DNA of 64,000 nucleotides from Siphonodentalium dalli. Lineage: Eukaryota; Mollusca; Scaphopoda; Gadilida; Siphonodentaliidae. The notes under the pieces are model-generated. The model did no database searches. It saw only the letters and a program-made list of their open reading frames with translations, and was not told the origin of the DNA. Positions 52,804-63,806 of the stretch are shown here, in pieces (position 1 is the first letter of the stretch; every line of letters begins with the position of its first letter). The stretch spans positions 160,824,875 to 160,888,874 of the forward strand of contig CP136062.1 of assembly GCA_032622095.1 (NCBI GenBank), written 5' to 3'. Both the position numbers and the translations under genes were made by a program.

Positions 52804-55800
52804 TCATAGCAAATTGGCAGGCCCCACCAGCGTCATAGCAAAATGAGCAGGACCCACTGGCATCATAGCAAATTAGCAGGACCCACCGGCATCATAGCAA
52901 ATTAGCAGGACCCACCAGCATCATAGCAAATTAGCAGGATCCACCGGGATCATAGCAAATTAGCAGGCCCCACCAGCATCATAGCAAATTAGTAGGACCC
53001 ACCAGTATCATAGCAAATTAGTAGGACCCACCAGCATCATAACAAATTAGCAGGACCCACCAGCATCATAACAAATTAGCAGGACCCACCAGCATCATAA
53101 CAAATTAGTAGGACCCACCAGCATCATAACAATTTAGCAGGACCCACCAGCATCATAACAATTTAGCAGGACCCACCAGCATCATAGCAATTTAGCAGGA
53201 CCCACCAGCATCATAACAAATTAGTAGGACCCACCAGCATCATAACAATTTAGCAGGACCCACCAGCATCATAACAATTTAGCAGGACCCACCAGCATCA
53301 TAGCAATTTAGCAGGACCCACCAGCATCATAACAAATTAGTAGGACCCACCAGCATCATGGCAAATTAGTAGGACCCACCAGCAACTAATCAGGACCCAC
53401 CAGCATCATAACAATTTAGCAGGACCCACCAGCATCATAACAAATTAGTAGGACCCACCAGCATCATACCAATTTAGCAGGACCCACCAGCATCATAGCA
53501 AATTAGTAGGACCCACCAGCAACTAATCAGGACCCACCAGCATCATAACAATTTAGCAGGACCCACCAGCATCATGGCAAATTAGCAGGACCCACCAGCA
53601 TCATAACAATTTAGCAGGACCCACCAGCATCATGGCAAATTAGCAGGACCCACCAGCATCATAACAAATTAGTAGGACCCACCAGCATCATGGCAAATTA
53701 GTAGGACCCACCAGCAACTAATATGGACCCACCAGCATCATAACAATTTAGCAGGACCCACCAGCATCATAACAAATTAGTAGGACCCACCAGCATCATA
53801 ACAATTTAGCAGGACCCACCAGCATCATAGCAAATTAGTAGGACCCACCAGCAACTAATCAGGACCCGCAAGCATCATAACAATTTAGCAGGACCCACCA
53901 GCACCATGGCAAATTAGCAGGACCCACCAGCATCATAACAAATTAGTAGGATCCACCAGCATCATGGCAAATTAGCAGGACCCACCAGCATCATAACAAT
54001 TTAGCAGGACCCACCAGCATCATAACAACTTAGTAGGACCCACCAGCATCATAACAACTTAGCAGGACCCACCAGCATCATGGCAAATTAGCAGGACCCA
54101 CTAGCATCATAACAACTAATCAGGATCCACCAGCATCATAACAACTAATCAGGACCCACCAGCATCATAACAACTAATCAGGACCCACTAGCATCATAAC
54201 AACTAATCAGGACCCACCAGCATCATAACAAATTAGCAGGACCCACCAGCATCATAACAATTTAGCAGGACCCACCAGCATCATGGCAAATTAGCAGGAC
54301 CCACCAGCATCATAGCAAATTAGCAGGACCCACCAGCATCATAACAACTAATCAGGACCCACCAGCATCATAACAAATTAGCAGGACCCGCCAGCATCAT
54401 GGCAAATTAGCAGGACCCACCAGCATCATAACAACTAATCAGGATCCACCAGCATCATAACAACTAATCAGGACCCACCAGCATCATAACAACTAATCAG
54501 GACCCACCAGCATCATAACAAATTAGCAGGACCCACCAGCATCATAACAAATTAGCAGGACCCACCAGCATCATAACAAATTAGTAGGACCCACCAGCAT
54601 CATAACAAATTGGCAGGACCCACCAGCATCATAACAACTAATCAGGACCCACCAGCATCATAACAAATTAGCAGGACCCACCAGCATCATGGCAAATTAG
54701 CAGGACCCACCAGCATCATAACAACTAATCAGGACCCACCAGCATCATGGCAAATTAGCAGGACCCACCAGCATCATAACAACTAATCAGGACCCACCAG
54801 CATCATAACAACTAATCAGGACCCACCAGCATCATAACAAATTAGCAGGACCCACCAGCATCATGACAAATTAGCAGGAACAACAGCATCATGGCAAATT
54901 AGGAGGACCCACCAGCATCATGGCAAATTAGGAGGACCCACCAGCATCATGGCAAATTAGCAGGACCCACCAGCATCATAACAAATTAGCAGGACCCACC
55001 AGCATCATGACAAATTAGCAGGAACAACAGCATCATGGCAAATTAGGAGGACCCACCAGCATCATGGCAAATTAGCAGGACCCACCAGCATCATGGCAAA
55101 TTAGCAGGACCCACCAGCATCATAACAACTAATCAGAACCCACCAGCATCATAACAAATTAGCAGGACCCACCAGCATCATGGCAAATTAGCAGGACCCA
55201 CCAGCATCATGGCAAATTAGCAGGACCCACCAGCATCATAACAACTAATCAGGACCCACCAGCATCTTAACAAATTAGCAGGACCCACCAGCATCATGGC
55301 AAATTAGCAGGACCCACCAGCATCATAACAACTAATCAGGACCCACCAGCATCATAACAACTAATCAGGACCCACCAGCATCATAACAACTAATCAGGAC
55401 CCACCAGCATCATAACAAATTAGTAGGACCCACCAGCATCATGGCAAATTAGCAGGACCCACCAGCAAATTTAACTAATCAGGCCCCACCAGCATCATAG
55501 CAAATTGGCAGGCCCCACCAGCATCATAGCAAATTAGCAGGACCCACCAGCATCATAACAACTTAGCAGGACCCACCAGCAAATAAAACTAATCATGACC
55601 CACCGGCATCATAACAAATTAGCAGGACCCACCAGCATCATGGCAAATTAGTAGGACCCACCAGCATCATGGCAAATTAGTAGGACCCACCAGCATCATA
55701 ACAATTTAGCAGGACCCACCAGCATCATAACAACTTAGTAGGACCCACCAGCATCATGGCAAATTAGCAGGACCCACCAGCATCGTGGCAAATTAGGAGG

Positions 55801-56062
55801 ACCCACCAGCATCATGGCAAATTAGCAGGACCCACCAGCAAATAAAACTAATCAGGACCCACCAGCATCATAACAAATTAGCAGGACCCACCAGCATCAT
55901 GGCAAATTAGTAGGACCCACCAGCATCATGGCAAATTAGCAGGACCCACCAGCATCATGGCAAATTAGCAGGACCCACCAGCATCATGGCAAATTAGTAG
56001 GACCCACCAGCATCATAACAAATTAGCAGGACCCACCAGCATCATGGCAAATTAGCTGGACC
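52804..56062 (+). repeat. 3.3-kb minisatellite of 29-bp units
   Basis: About 113 units of CAGGACCCACCAGCATCATA plus ACAAATTAG, in several forms: AACAATTTAG, GGCAAATTAG, AACAACTAAT and a short 21-base form in which CAGCATCATAACAACTAAT has become CAGCAACTAAT. Early units (52804-53000) are the most varied (CCGGCATC, CGGGATC, AATTGGCAGGCCC); later ones are more uniform and show runs of the same variant order, for example the trio at about 53130-53220 and 53230-53320. It contains no open frames of note. Confidence 0.96.
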
Positions 56063-56315
56063 ACTTATCCAGGGGTGTTTATATATGTAACAGACTAAAA
56101 GCTCCAAAACAAAAGGTTATTTTTGCAGGTATATACCGATGAATGATTAGCCCAAAGGGAGACGATCCAAATTTTTTAAAAAACGTCAGAGTCTTTGTCT
56201 GTGAAGTTTCCTCGGAGGCGGACAACTGTTTGCTGTTAAATATTGATTCCAGAAGAGTTTTCTCTAATTAATAAGTAATGTTTGTTTTAAGTTGAACTAC
56301 AATGTAGTTCAAGGT

Positions 56316-56375
56316 CACAGGCCTCAAAATATGGTGCCAGACATTTGCAGAATGAGGTCCCCAGAGGGTGAATAA
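56316..56375 (+). mobile_element. D-family left-end fragment
   Basis: CAGGCCTCAAAATATGGTGC, ACATTTGCAGAATGAGGTCC and CCAGAGGGTGAAT match the D left end; truncated after that. Confidence 0.65.
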
Positions 56376-56547
56376 TCTATGAATATTCTAGAATAATTCC
56401 TGGTCTAATCCTGGTCAGGATAGCAGAGTTGCATGTAAGATGAAGAAGTAAAAAGAAGAGTGAAGAAGAGAATAGGGTTGAATGTGGAGTCTTTCATCTC
56501 AGATACCAGTCAGCAGTACTTACCTGGTTACCACATGGTATGGGAAC

Positions 56548-57133
56548 CAAGCCTGGATATAGTGTGCTGGACATTTACAGAATGAGGTCCCCAGAGGGTG
56601 TATTCAGTGACGCTATCCCCCACAGCGAGCTAGAATCTAAAAATTTACCCTCTGGGGACCTCATTCTGCTTAAGCCTCAACTACTATGGTGGACTTAGGA
56701 TCAGATTGAAGCTCCCTCAGTTGAGTTGGCGATGTTCACCCATTATAATCACCTCAATTATGCAATTTATCGTCTGCAAATTAGGGGATGTAGAAACTGA
56801 ACAGCAGAAGGGAAAAAGTAACTAAAAACAATTTCAATTTGAGACTATAGATACAGTAATGCTCTAATTAATCGACCTCTTAACCAAAGCAGAATTATGG
56901 GTAACTTTTCAGGATTTAGTCGGAAATATGGCTTGTTGCCATTCATCGGAAAGCTCTCGGGGAGAGCTTTCCGATGAATGGCAACAAGCCATATTTCCGA
57001 CTAAATCCTGAAAAGTTACCCATAATTCTGCTTTGGTTAAGAGGTCGATTAATTAGAGCATTACTGTACTTCCCAGATGAGGCCTAAGCAGAATGGGGTC
57101 CCAGAGGGTGAATTTGGTGATGCTAACCCGCTT
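56548..57133 (+). mobile_element. D-family element interrupted by a T-family MITE
   Basis: CAAGCCTGGATATAGTGTGC at the left; then GAATGAGGTCCCCAGAGGG, AAATTTACCCTCTGGGGACC, CTCATTCTGCTTAAGCCTCA, the centre (TATGCAATTTATCGTCTGCA, GAGACTATAGATA), the T insertion, and CTTCCCAGATGAGGCCTAAG, GGTGAATTTGGTGATGCTAA. The right tip is missing. Compare 12208-12230, where CTATAGATATTTACCAGAAG is uninterrupted. Confidence 0.8.
56853..57066. mobile_element. T-family MITE nested in D, clean TA duplication
   Basis: GACTATAGA-TA-CAGTAATGCTCTAATTAATC to GATTAATTAGAGCATTACTG-TA-CTTCCC. D without the insert reads ATAGATACTTCCCAG-like sequence, so a single TA became two. Arms are almost perfect around GGAAAGCTCTCGGGGAGAGC. 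214 bases. Confidence 0.92.
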
Positions 57134-57277
57134 TTTTTTTTCTGGAAAAAAAATAAAAAAGTCCGCCGCTTCTTCTTTTTTCCTCTTTGTTACTGGAAAC
57201 ATAACTATTTATTTTAGGCCTTATGTCCTTAAACTGGATGACAACCATTTGGACTATATTGAAAGGAGTATAAAACA

Positions 57278-57636
57278 TTAAATGCACAGATGGCCTTCGC
57301 CGTGGGTATGCTGTTAAAATAGTCACAACTGTTAAAATTATATAGACATATTTTGTTCTTAAACCAATCATAAATATTGCATAAATAGTATGTTATTGTC
57401 AAGTTCGTATGCTGTGTTATGTAAACAAAAGCCAGGTTCTGTGACATTTTTTTTTTTTTTTTTTACATTAAACAGTGTACAAACTTGACAATAACATACT
57501 GTATATGCATTGTTTATGATTGGTATAAGAACAAAATATGTCCATATTTTAATATTCTTTCTTTTAATGGCAGTTTTAACAGATATGACTATTTTAACAG
57601 CAATATACCCACCGTGAAGGCCATCTGCGCTTTTAA
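57278..57636. mobile_element. TTAA foldback element, GGCCTTC type
   Basis: TTAA-ATGCACAGATGGCCTTCG at the left and GAAGGCCATCTGCGCTT-TTAA at the right. Arms continue through GTGGGTATGCTGTTAAAATA / TATTTTAACAGCAATATACC and GTTCTTAAACCAATCATAAA / TTTATGATTGGTATAAGAAC. The loop region has an 18-base T run. One arm is repeated at 47881-48035. Confidence 0.78.
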
Positions 57637-57826
57637 GTCTTTAACCTAGATGACAACCATATGGGTCAACTGTTGACAGAGGATTAATTTAACTCTGATA
57701 ATTATTAATTTTATTTATCAGGATTCTGGCGGAATATATATATTTTTTGTTCCTCTTCCAAATGGTATATACTATGAAATAATTTGTGTATAATCTGATC
57801 TGGGCATTCGAAAATGAAGTGGGCCT

Positions 57827-58279
57827 TTAAGTCTTTACTCAACAAAACGGCCAAAAACGCCCAAATAAAGCTTCAACAGCCTAAAATATCTTCGGTCTGT
57901 CTCAATAACACCATACAAATATGGATATCATTGGAACCGGTTCATTGACCACATTGTGATGGTTACAGTTATGCCCTGTGCCAATGCATTCTCTTATATA
58001 TGCTAGTTGACCATAGGTCGCCTCGCATATATAAGAGAATGCATTGGCCTAAAAAAAAAACTTTTTACCATTTTTTCTTACATTCTTTAACAATTTTATA
58101 ATTTTTTCTTACATTTTTTAACAATTTTTATAATGTTTTCTACATTCTTTGACAATTTTATCATTTTTAATATGTGTTAAGCCAATGCATTCTCTTATAT
58201 ATGCGAGGCGACCTATGGTCGACTCGCATATATAAGAGAATGCATTGGCACAGGGCCGTTCTGTTGGGTAAAGGGTTAA
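57827..58279 (+). mobile_element. C-family TTAA MITE, long form
   Basis: TTAA at 57827-57830 and 58276-58279. Left end GTCTTTACTCAACAAAACGG is mutated; right end CTGTTGGGTAAAGGG is intact. Both hairpin cassettes are present. The spacer between them has the CTTACATTCTTTAACAATTT motif three times instead of once, which explains the 453-bp length. The flanks 57637-57690 and 58280-58335 are copies of each other (AGTCTTTAACCTAGATGA, CAGAGGATTAAT or TAGAGGATTAAT). Confidence 0.85.
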
Positions 58280-59119
58280 GTCTTTAACCTAGATGATGAC
58301 CATTCAGGTCAGCAGGGTGATAGAGGATTAATATAACTCGGATAATTATTACTGTTATTTATCGGGATTTGATCCACAGAGTAACATTAGAGCACATCAG
58401 ATTGTGACAGTGTGGTTGATGAGATGATATCGATGAGTGTATGATAGGGTCATTATCTCCGCTCTGGGTGACAGCTGATATGGTCCCGAGTGACGATGAG
58501 GTTATAGCCTGATGGCGGAGCTCATGGTGTTTAGTGGGAGTGGGACACTCTATTAGGAAACGCTCGCGGAAGTCCGCAGTTCATCCCTAGAGAAAATAGG
58601 AAGTGAAATTTTTACCAAATGTAGGAAAAAAAGTTTGTCTAAAAACAACAAATTCCCCACAAATAAATTGTTGGAAAATCAAACTACCAGAAAAATTACA
58701 ATCTATTGTTGGTGTGAAATTTCCAAATAATGTTGTGTCAGGTAGGAAATTTCAACAAATATTTTAGTAAAAATATTTTCAAAATATCATAGAAATTTAG
58801 ACTATATATTCACTGCTAATTCATTGATATTTTAATTACATGTAGCTCATGATCTTTTCTTGTGATGATGTGGTATTAATTAGTCTGATGGCAGAGCTTG
58901 TCGTGTTTAGCGTGAGTTGGATATTCTATTAAAAAACACTCGCGGAATTCCATAGTTCATTCCCAGAGAAAATAGACAGTGAAATTTCACAAAAAATTCA
59001 GCAAACATTTTAGTCAAAATATTTTCAAAATATCATTAATTTTAGACTATTTTCACTGAAATTTCACTGATATTTTAATAAACTCATGAATTTTCCTAAA
59101 TTATAAATATGTGTTTACA
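58280..59119 (+). repeat. Host sequence with a 376-bp direct duplication
   Basis: CTGATGGCGGAGCTCATGGT at 58509 and CTGATGGCAGAGCTTGTCGT at 58885; both continue with GTGTTTAGNG, ATTCTATTA, ACACTCGCGGAA-like words, AGTTCAT, CCAGAGAAAATAG and AAAATATTTTCAAAATATCAT. Diverged by 15-20 percent by eye. No gene seen. Confidence 0.65.
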
Positions 59120-59480
59120 TTAAAGGGGCAGTGTACACTAAATTCAGCCATTTTTGGGACCATCTCCTTTTATGCTCAACAGAATATATGCAACAAATGA
59201 ATGAATTTGAGCCACTGATGAGTGCAAAATACACTCATTTACCATATGAACGATACAAACAACATGGTAATTATAACGAAAATGAATTTATGACTCCAGC
59301 CATAAATTCATTTTCATTATAATTATTACCATGTTGTTTGCATCATTCATGGATGGAGCACATGAGTGTATTTTGCACTAATCTATGGCTCAAATTCATT
59401 CATTTGTTGCATATATTCTGTTGAGTATAAAACGAGATGGTCTCATAAATGGCCTGATTTAGTGTACAGTACCCCTTTAA
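59120..59480. mobile_element. Kolobok-like TTAA foldback MITE, complete
   Basis: TTAA at 59120-59123 and 59477-59480; ends AGGGGCAGTGTACACTAAAT and TTTAGTGTACAGTACCCCT. Arms of about 150 bp: GACCATCTCCTTTTATGCTC / GAGTATAAAACGAGATGGTC, GAATATATGCAACAAATGAA / TTCATTTGTTGCATATATTC, then CATGGTAATTATAACGAAAA / its inverse around TGACTCCAGCCA. TTAA with an AGGGG tip fits Kolobok-derived MITEs better than piggyBac. A half copy lies at 17990-18151. Confidence 0.82.
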
Positions 59481-59890
59481 GTTCTATTATATTATATAAC
59501 ATATTATGTTATTGGTCTGTTCGTCCATCCATCTGTCAGTCCGTCCGTTCACTTTTGGTTTTCGTATGATAACTTTAGATCGTCTCATCTGAATGGAATG
59601 ATATTTGGTATGTGGGTTTATTAGCCAAAAATACAGGTTACTGGCAAGTTCGAATTTTCGTGTCACCTGCCAATTTTCACCAGATTTATGGACTTTTTTG
59701 TAGGAATTTGCACTCAATTTTCGTTTCAGATGATATAACATTACTAAATCTGAACTGTATGGAATGTAATTTGCAGACATGTTCACTCTCACAATTTTGG
59801 CGTGAGACTCACAATTTCAGACCCCATCTCCTGCCCTCACGATCGTGGGCGCAAATCTTATGGTTTGAGCTACCACGTGGGTGAATACTT
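59481..59890 (+). mobile_element. Helentron-like remnant
   Basis: TGTTCGTCCATCCATCTGTC, CAGTCCGTCCGTTCACTTTT, then CGTATGATAACTTTAGATCG, TGATATTTGGTATGTGGGTT, AATACAGGTTACTGGCAAGT and a second diverged unit (CGTTTCAGATGATATAACAT). Same vocabulary as 860-1215. No 3-prime hairpin of the CTCTCGTT type was found. Confidence 0.55.
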
Positions 59891-59901
59891 GCTGACTCGT
59901 G

Positions 59902-60440
59902 TCAATGCACCCATACAGTAGGTGATGAAACCCAATCCCAGACAAAGACAAAGTTGTTACAAGCTGTAACTGGTGTTAATTAGTCCAAAGCAGCCTGGCT
60001 GTAAGAGCACTTGGGCAGCCAGTAGACATCAACTATGCAGCGAGCGTAATAGCAAATGCACACATTTGACACAAATTAATCCTTTTTTTTTTCATATGGA
60101 AAATATTAGTTTCTTATGAATATCTTTGTTTTAATTAAGGACATCAAATGAACTATTTTCAGTGCACAATCAAAGCTCTATGTGCTATTGTTTACAAAAT
60201 ATATGTGCCAATGCACCCATACCATGGGTGATGAAACCCAATCCCAGACAAAGACAATGTTATTACTAGCTGTAACTGGTGTTAATTAGTGCAAAGCAAA
60301 AAGCAACTTGGTCCTAAGATCAGGAGGGCAGTCAGTAGTGTCAACAGAGCATCGAGTGTAAATTGCAAACGCACACTTTTGACACAATTTAATCCTTTTT
60401 AAATGAATATTAGTTTCTTATGAAGATATTTGTTTTAAAC
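59902..60440 (+). repeat. About 307-bp direct duplication
   Basis: CAATGCACCCATAC at 59902 and 60209; both units continue with GGTGATGAAACCCAATCCCA, GACAAAGACAA, AGCTGTAACTGGTGTTAATT, CACA(C/T)TTTGACACAA and ATTAGTTTCTTATGAA. The second unit is shorter. No gene seen. Confidence 0.8.
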
Positions 60441-61538
60441 AATTATGCAATACAAGAGCCCATTTAAATTAATATGACCATGCACTAGCGTAATTAACAA
60501 ACCACAGCTAAACCACTCCCATAGGCTAGGATATATATGTGCCAAGGTTCACGGAAAGAGTGGGTCCTTTTGCTAGCAATTCAAATAGCTGCCAAGGGAA
60601 AGCTCAATTAAATTAGGTCAATCATACATCAGGGCATGTGAGAAATCAGAGATTCACAATGCAAACAGATTTAAAACCTAAAAAAAAGAACGTTTAAAAG
60701 CCATTCCTTTTGTACAAATTATTATAGAATATAAACTCCCAACATCAAACTGAAAGTATTCAATTGTCAAGACTGTTAGTTGTTGTTGAGAGGGGAGTAT
60801 TTTACTGAACTCAACCATTATATTATTGACGCTGTGTGCGCAATCCGATTGAAATGTGTACTATACGAAGTTTCATCATGTTCATTTCATTCATAAAATG
60901 TTATGTCGATTTCAACGAAACTCGACGAACAACTTCATCATGTAGCTTTCACCACCACCTGAATGTATCTTCTGCTTTGTTCATATAAAGTATGTGTTCC
61001 TTGTCGATTTATGAAAATAGAAGGATATCTAATGATTATCAGATTCACGTATGTACCAGCTATATGTACAGTAATATTAGGATAATTTAAACGCGATATA
61101 ATAACGTTTGCATGCATCACAAATTTCGATTTCGACTCCAGTATTTTCTCCCGCCCTGCCAGAGTGATTGAGATTGTCCCATTACACACGCGATTTATAT
61201 TTTAGGCCTCCATTGCAAATATTTGACAGTCCTTAATATGTAATAATTATGTTCTCAATAAAATGAATGAACTTCACTGTGCATAATTCCGATAGTAACT
61301 CCCCTCATTTTGGAACGCCGGCAATTGAAAGACACACACGTTGATTTCCGATTACGACGTTAATGGTTTAAGCCCACCGATATACTGTGCGACAAAAGTG
61401 CTCGCAAAAATTCAAAACACCGTATTAGATAATAATTGGTGACGTCACAAAATCATATATAGTCTATATACGACCCAAAGCGTCCGGCTTTGGTTCGGTA
61501 TAAAACCATTATAATGAGTAAAAACACCATTAAATCAG
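60441..61538. other. Low-repeat stretch without recognised gene
   Basis: I find no repeat partner for this 1.1 kb. GAGGGGAGTATTTTACTGAA near 60790 and TAGTAACTCCCCTCATTTTG near 61295 are loosely inverted and might mark an old element. The 83-codon minus frame at 60938-61189 has no known motif. Confidence 0.3.
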
Positions 61539-61936
61539 TTAACCCTTTACCCAACAGAAGGGCCCTGTGCCAATGCATTCTCTTATATATGCGAGTCGAC
61601 CATAGGTCGCCTCGCATATATAAGAGAATGCATTGGCTTAACACATTAAAAATTATAAAATTGTTAAAGAATGTAAGAAAAAATGGTAAAAAGTGTTAAA
61701 AAAAGATTTTTTTTAGGCCAATGCATTCTCTTATATATGCGAGGCGACCTATGGTCGACTCGCATATATAAGAGAAGCATTGGCACAGGGCATAACTGTA
61801 ACCATCACAATGTGGTCAATGAGCCGGTTCCAATGATATCCATATTTGTATGGTTTTATTGAGACAGACCCAAGATAATTTAGGCTGTTGCAGCTTTATT
61901 TGGCCGTTTTTGGCCGGTTTGTTATTAAAGGGTTAA
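61539..61936 (-). mobile_element. C-family TTAA MITE, complete, inverted
   Basis: TTAA at 61539-61542 and 61933-61936; left end CCCTTTACCCAACAGAAGGG, right end GGTTTGTTATTAAAGGG. Two hairpin cassettes; the second lost one base (AGAGAAGCATTGG). Nearly identical to 49441-49840. Confidence 0.9.
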
Positions 61937-61959
61937 TACATTTAAAATATGCTGCTGGG

Positions 61960-62095
61960 ACATATACATACTGGTACATGAGAGAGATGTCACTTCTCTC
62001 TAGGACAAAAATAGGGAGAAGTGGCACATTTTAGGGAGATCATATATCCCAAGGGAGATAATATCTGCTAAGTCACCTTCTAGGTTGGTCCCTAC
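61960..62095 (+). repeat. Dispersed repeat J, second copy
   Basis: GGGACATATACATACTGGTA, CATGAGAGAGATGTCACTTC, AGGACAAAAATAGGGAGAAG, TGGCACATTTTAGGGAGATC and CTAGGTTGGTCCCTA are the reverse of 52676-52800. The tips GGGACATAT and GGTCCCT hint at short inverted ends. Confidence 0.7.
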
Positions 62096-62215
62096 ATGTG
62101 TCAACATTAGGTTTGATGATGATGTCAAGGTCGCTTTCATTTCACAATTCGTAGTAAACAAGCCCTCTTATTGACATATTAATCTGTGTATTTGCCGAAA
62201 ATGATCGCTCTCTTA

Positions 62216-62667
62216 CAAGCCTGAATTTAATGTGTCTGTCATTTGCAGAATGAGGTCCCCACAGGGTGAATTTAGTGACACTATCCTGCACGTCATGCTA
62301 GCATCACCTAAATTCACCCTCTCGGGACCTCATTCTGCTAAGGTCTCATCTTCTGGAAAATATCTATAGTCTCATATAACATTGTTTTTAGTTACCTTTT
62401 CCCTTCTATTGTGTTTATATACCCCCTAATTGGCAGAAGATAAAATGCATAATCAAGGAGATTATGGATGAACATCACCATCTTCATCTGAGGAACTTCA
62501 ATCTGCATGATCCTAGGTCTCCCATAGCAACTAGTTGAGGCCTAAGCAGAATGAGGTCCCCCGAGTGTGAATTTGGTGATGCTAGCCCACTGTGCGGGGT
62601 AGCGTCAGTAAATTCACTCTCTGTTGACCTCATTCTTCAAATGACAGACACACTAAATTCAGGCTTG
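62216..62667 (+). mobile_element. D-family element, complete reference copy
   Basis: CAAGCCTGAATTTAATGTGT to CACTAAATTCAGGCTTG, 452 bp. Order: left end with GTCATTTGCAGAATGAGG, a left hairpin (TCCCCACAGGGTGAATTTAG / CTAAATTCACCCTCTCGGGA), a unique centre (CCCCCTAATTGGCAGAAGAT, AAAATGCATAATCAAGGAGA, CTAGGTCTCCCATAGCAACT), a right hairpin (GGTGATGCTAGCCC / GGGGTAGCGTCA) and the right end. It is flanked by a 28-bp direct repeat, 62188-62215 and 62671-62698, starting GTATTTGCCGAA. Non-coding. Confidence 0.85.
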
Positions 62668-63026
62668 TGAGTATTTGCCGAACTGATCGCTCTCTTTACA
62701 TCAAACGTCTCCGCGCGTCTTTGAAGTTTCTTGTCGTCTGCTACTTGATTGGCTTGTCAGACTCTCTCAATTGATTGTTTGCGTTTCCCGTGAACTTCGA
62801 CAGCTTCGTCAATATTTGCAAGTAATATTGCTTGTCATGTTGCATTAGTCGTCGCTGATTGGTCAATGAATATTGGGGGATTAGTGGGTAATTCGCTACT
62901 TGTGTTCATTATCGGTCAGAAAATTAGCAAAATGATACGGATCGAATGGGTCGTAATTATCTGAGATGGCGCTCTAATGATAGAGATCTCACGGGCTTAA
63001 TAACATTGAATTTTACTCTCTAACTA
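62668..63026. other. Unassigned stretch
   Basis: After the second copy of the 28-bp direct repeat (62671-62698) nothing further is recognised. Base composition is more balanced than in the neighbouring MITEs. Confidence 0.3.
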
Positions 63027-63239
63027 CAGTAATGTCCTAAATAATTGACTCCTTAACCACAGCAGAATTATGGGTAACTTTTCAGGATTTAGTGGGAAAT
63101 ATGGCTTGTTGACATTCATCAAAAAGCTCTCAGTGAGAGCTTTCCGATGAATGGCAACAAGCCATATTTCCGACTAAATTCAGAAAAGTTACCCATAATT
63201 CTGCTGTGGTTAAGGAGTCGATTATTTAGGGCATTACTA
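63027..63239. mobile_element. T-family palindromic MITE, full length
   Basis: TA-CAGTAATGTCCTAAATAAT to TTAGGGCATTACTA-TA. Arms are almost complete around AAAAAGCTCTCAGTGAGAGC. 213 bases. It ends 9 bases before a D-family element. Confidence 0.88.
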
Positions 63240-63248
63240 TACATTACT

Positions 63249-63806
63249 CAAGCCTGCAAATAGTGTGTCTGTCATTTGCAGAATGAGATCCCAAGAGGGT
63301 GAATTTAGTTATGCTATCCCGCACAGGCTAGCATTACCAAATTTACCTTCTTGGTACCTCATTCAGTTGAGGCCTCATCTTCTGGGAAATATCTATAGTC
63401 TCAAATTAACATTGTTTTTATTAACTTTTTCCCTTCTCTTCTGCTTCTTACAGTAATGCCCTAATTAATCGACTCCTTAACCAGAGCAGAATTATGGGTA
63501 ACTTTTCAGGATTTAGTTGGAAAGGAGTCGATTATTTAGAGCATTACTGTAGTAAGGAGTCGATTATTTAGAGCATTACTGTATCTCTAATTTGCAGATG
63601 ATAAAATGCATAATCGGGGTGATTTTGGCTAACTCCAACTGGGGAACTTCAATCTGATCCTTGGTCTCCCATAGCATTTGAGGCTTCCCAGAGGGTGAAA
63701 TTGAGGTTCCCAGAGGGTGAAATTGGTGATGCTAGGAGGGCATTAATAAGTTCACCCTCTGGGAACCTCATTCTTCAAATTACAGACACACTATTTGCAA
63801 GGCTTG
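63249..63806 (+). mobile_element. D-family element with 8-bp duplication and a nested T relic
   Basis: ACATTACT before (63241-63248) and ACAATACT after (63807-63814) are an 8-bp duplication with one change. Ends CAAGCCTGCAAATAGTGTG and CACTATTTGCAAGGCTTG. Same internal order as 62216-62667; an extra 131 bases come from a T-family insertion at 63451. Near 63690-63715 the phrase CCCAGAGGGTGAAATTG is duplicated. The last 190 bases of the window after it hold nothing recognised. Confidence 0.85.
63451..63581. mobile_element. T-family relic nested in D, doubled right tip
   Basis: TA-CAGTAATGCCCTAATTAATC, left arm to TTAGTTGGAAAG, then GAGTCGATTATTTAGAGCATT-ACTG, and again AAGGAGTCGATTATTTAGAG-CATTACTG-TA. 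So most of both arms is deleted and the right tip is present twice in tandem. Confidence 0.82.

Noticed and set aside
52804-56062. CRISPR array
   Set aside because: Units are contiguous 29-bp tandem repeats without unique spacers, in a eukaryotic context.
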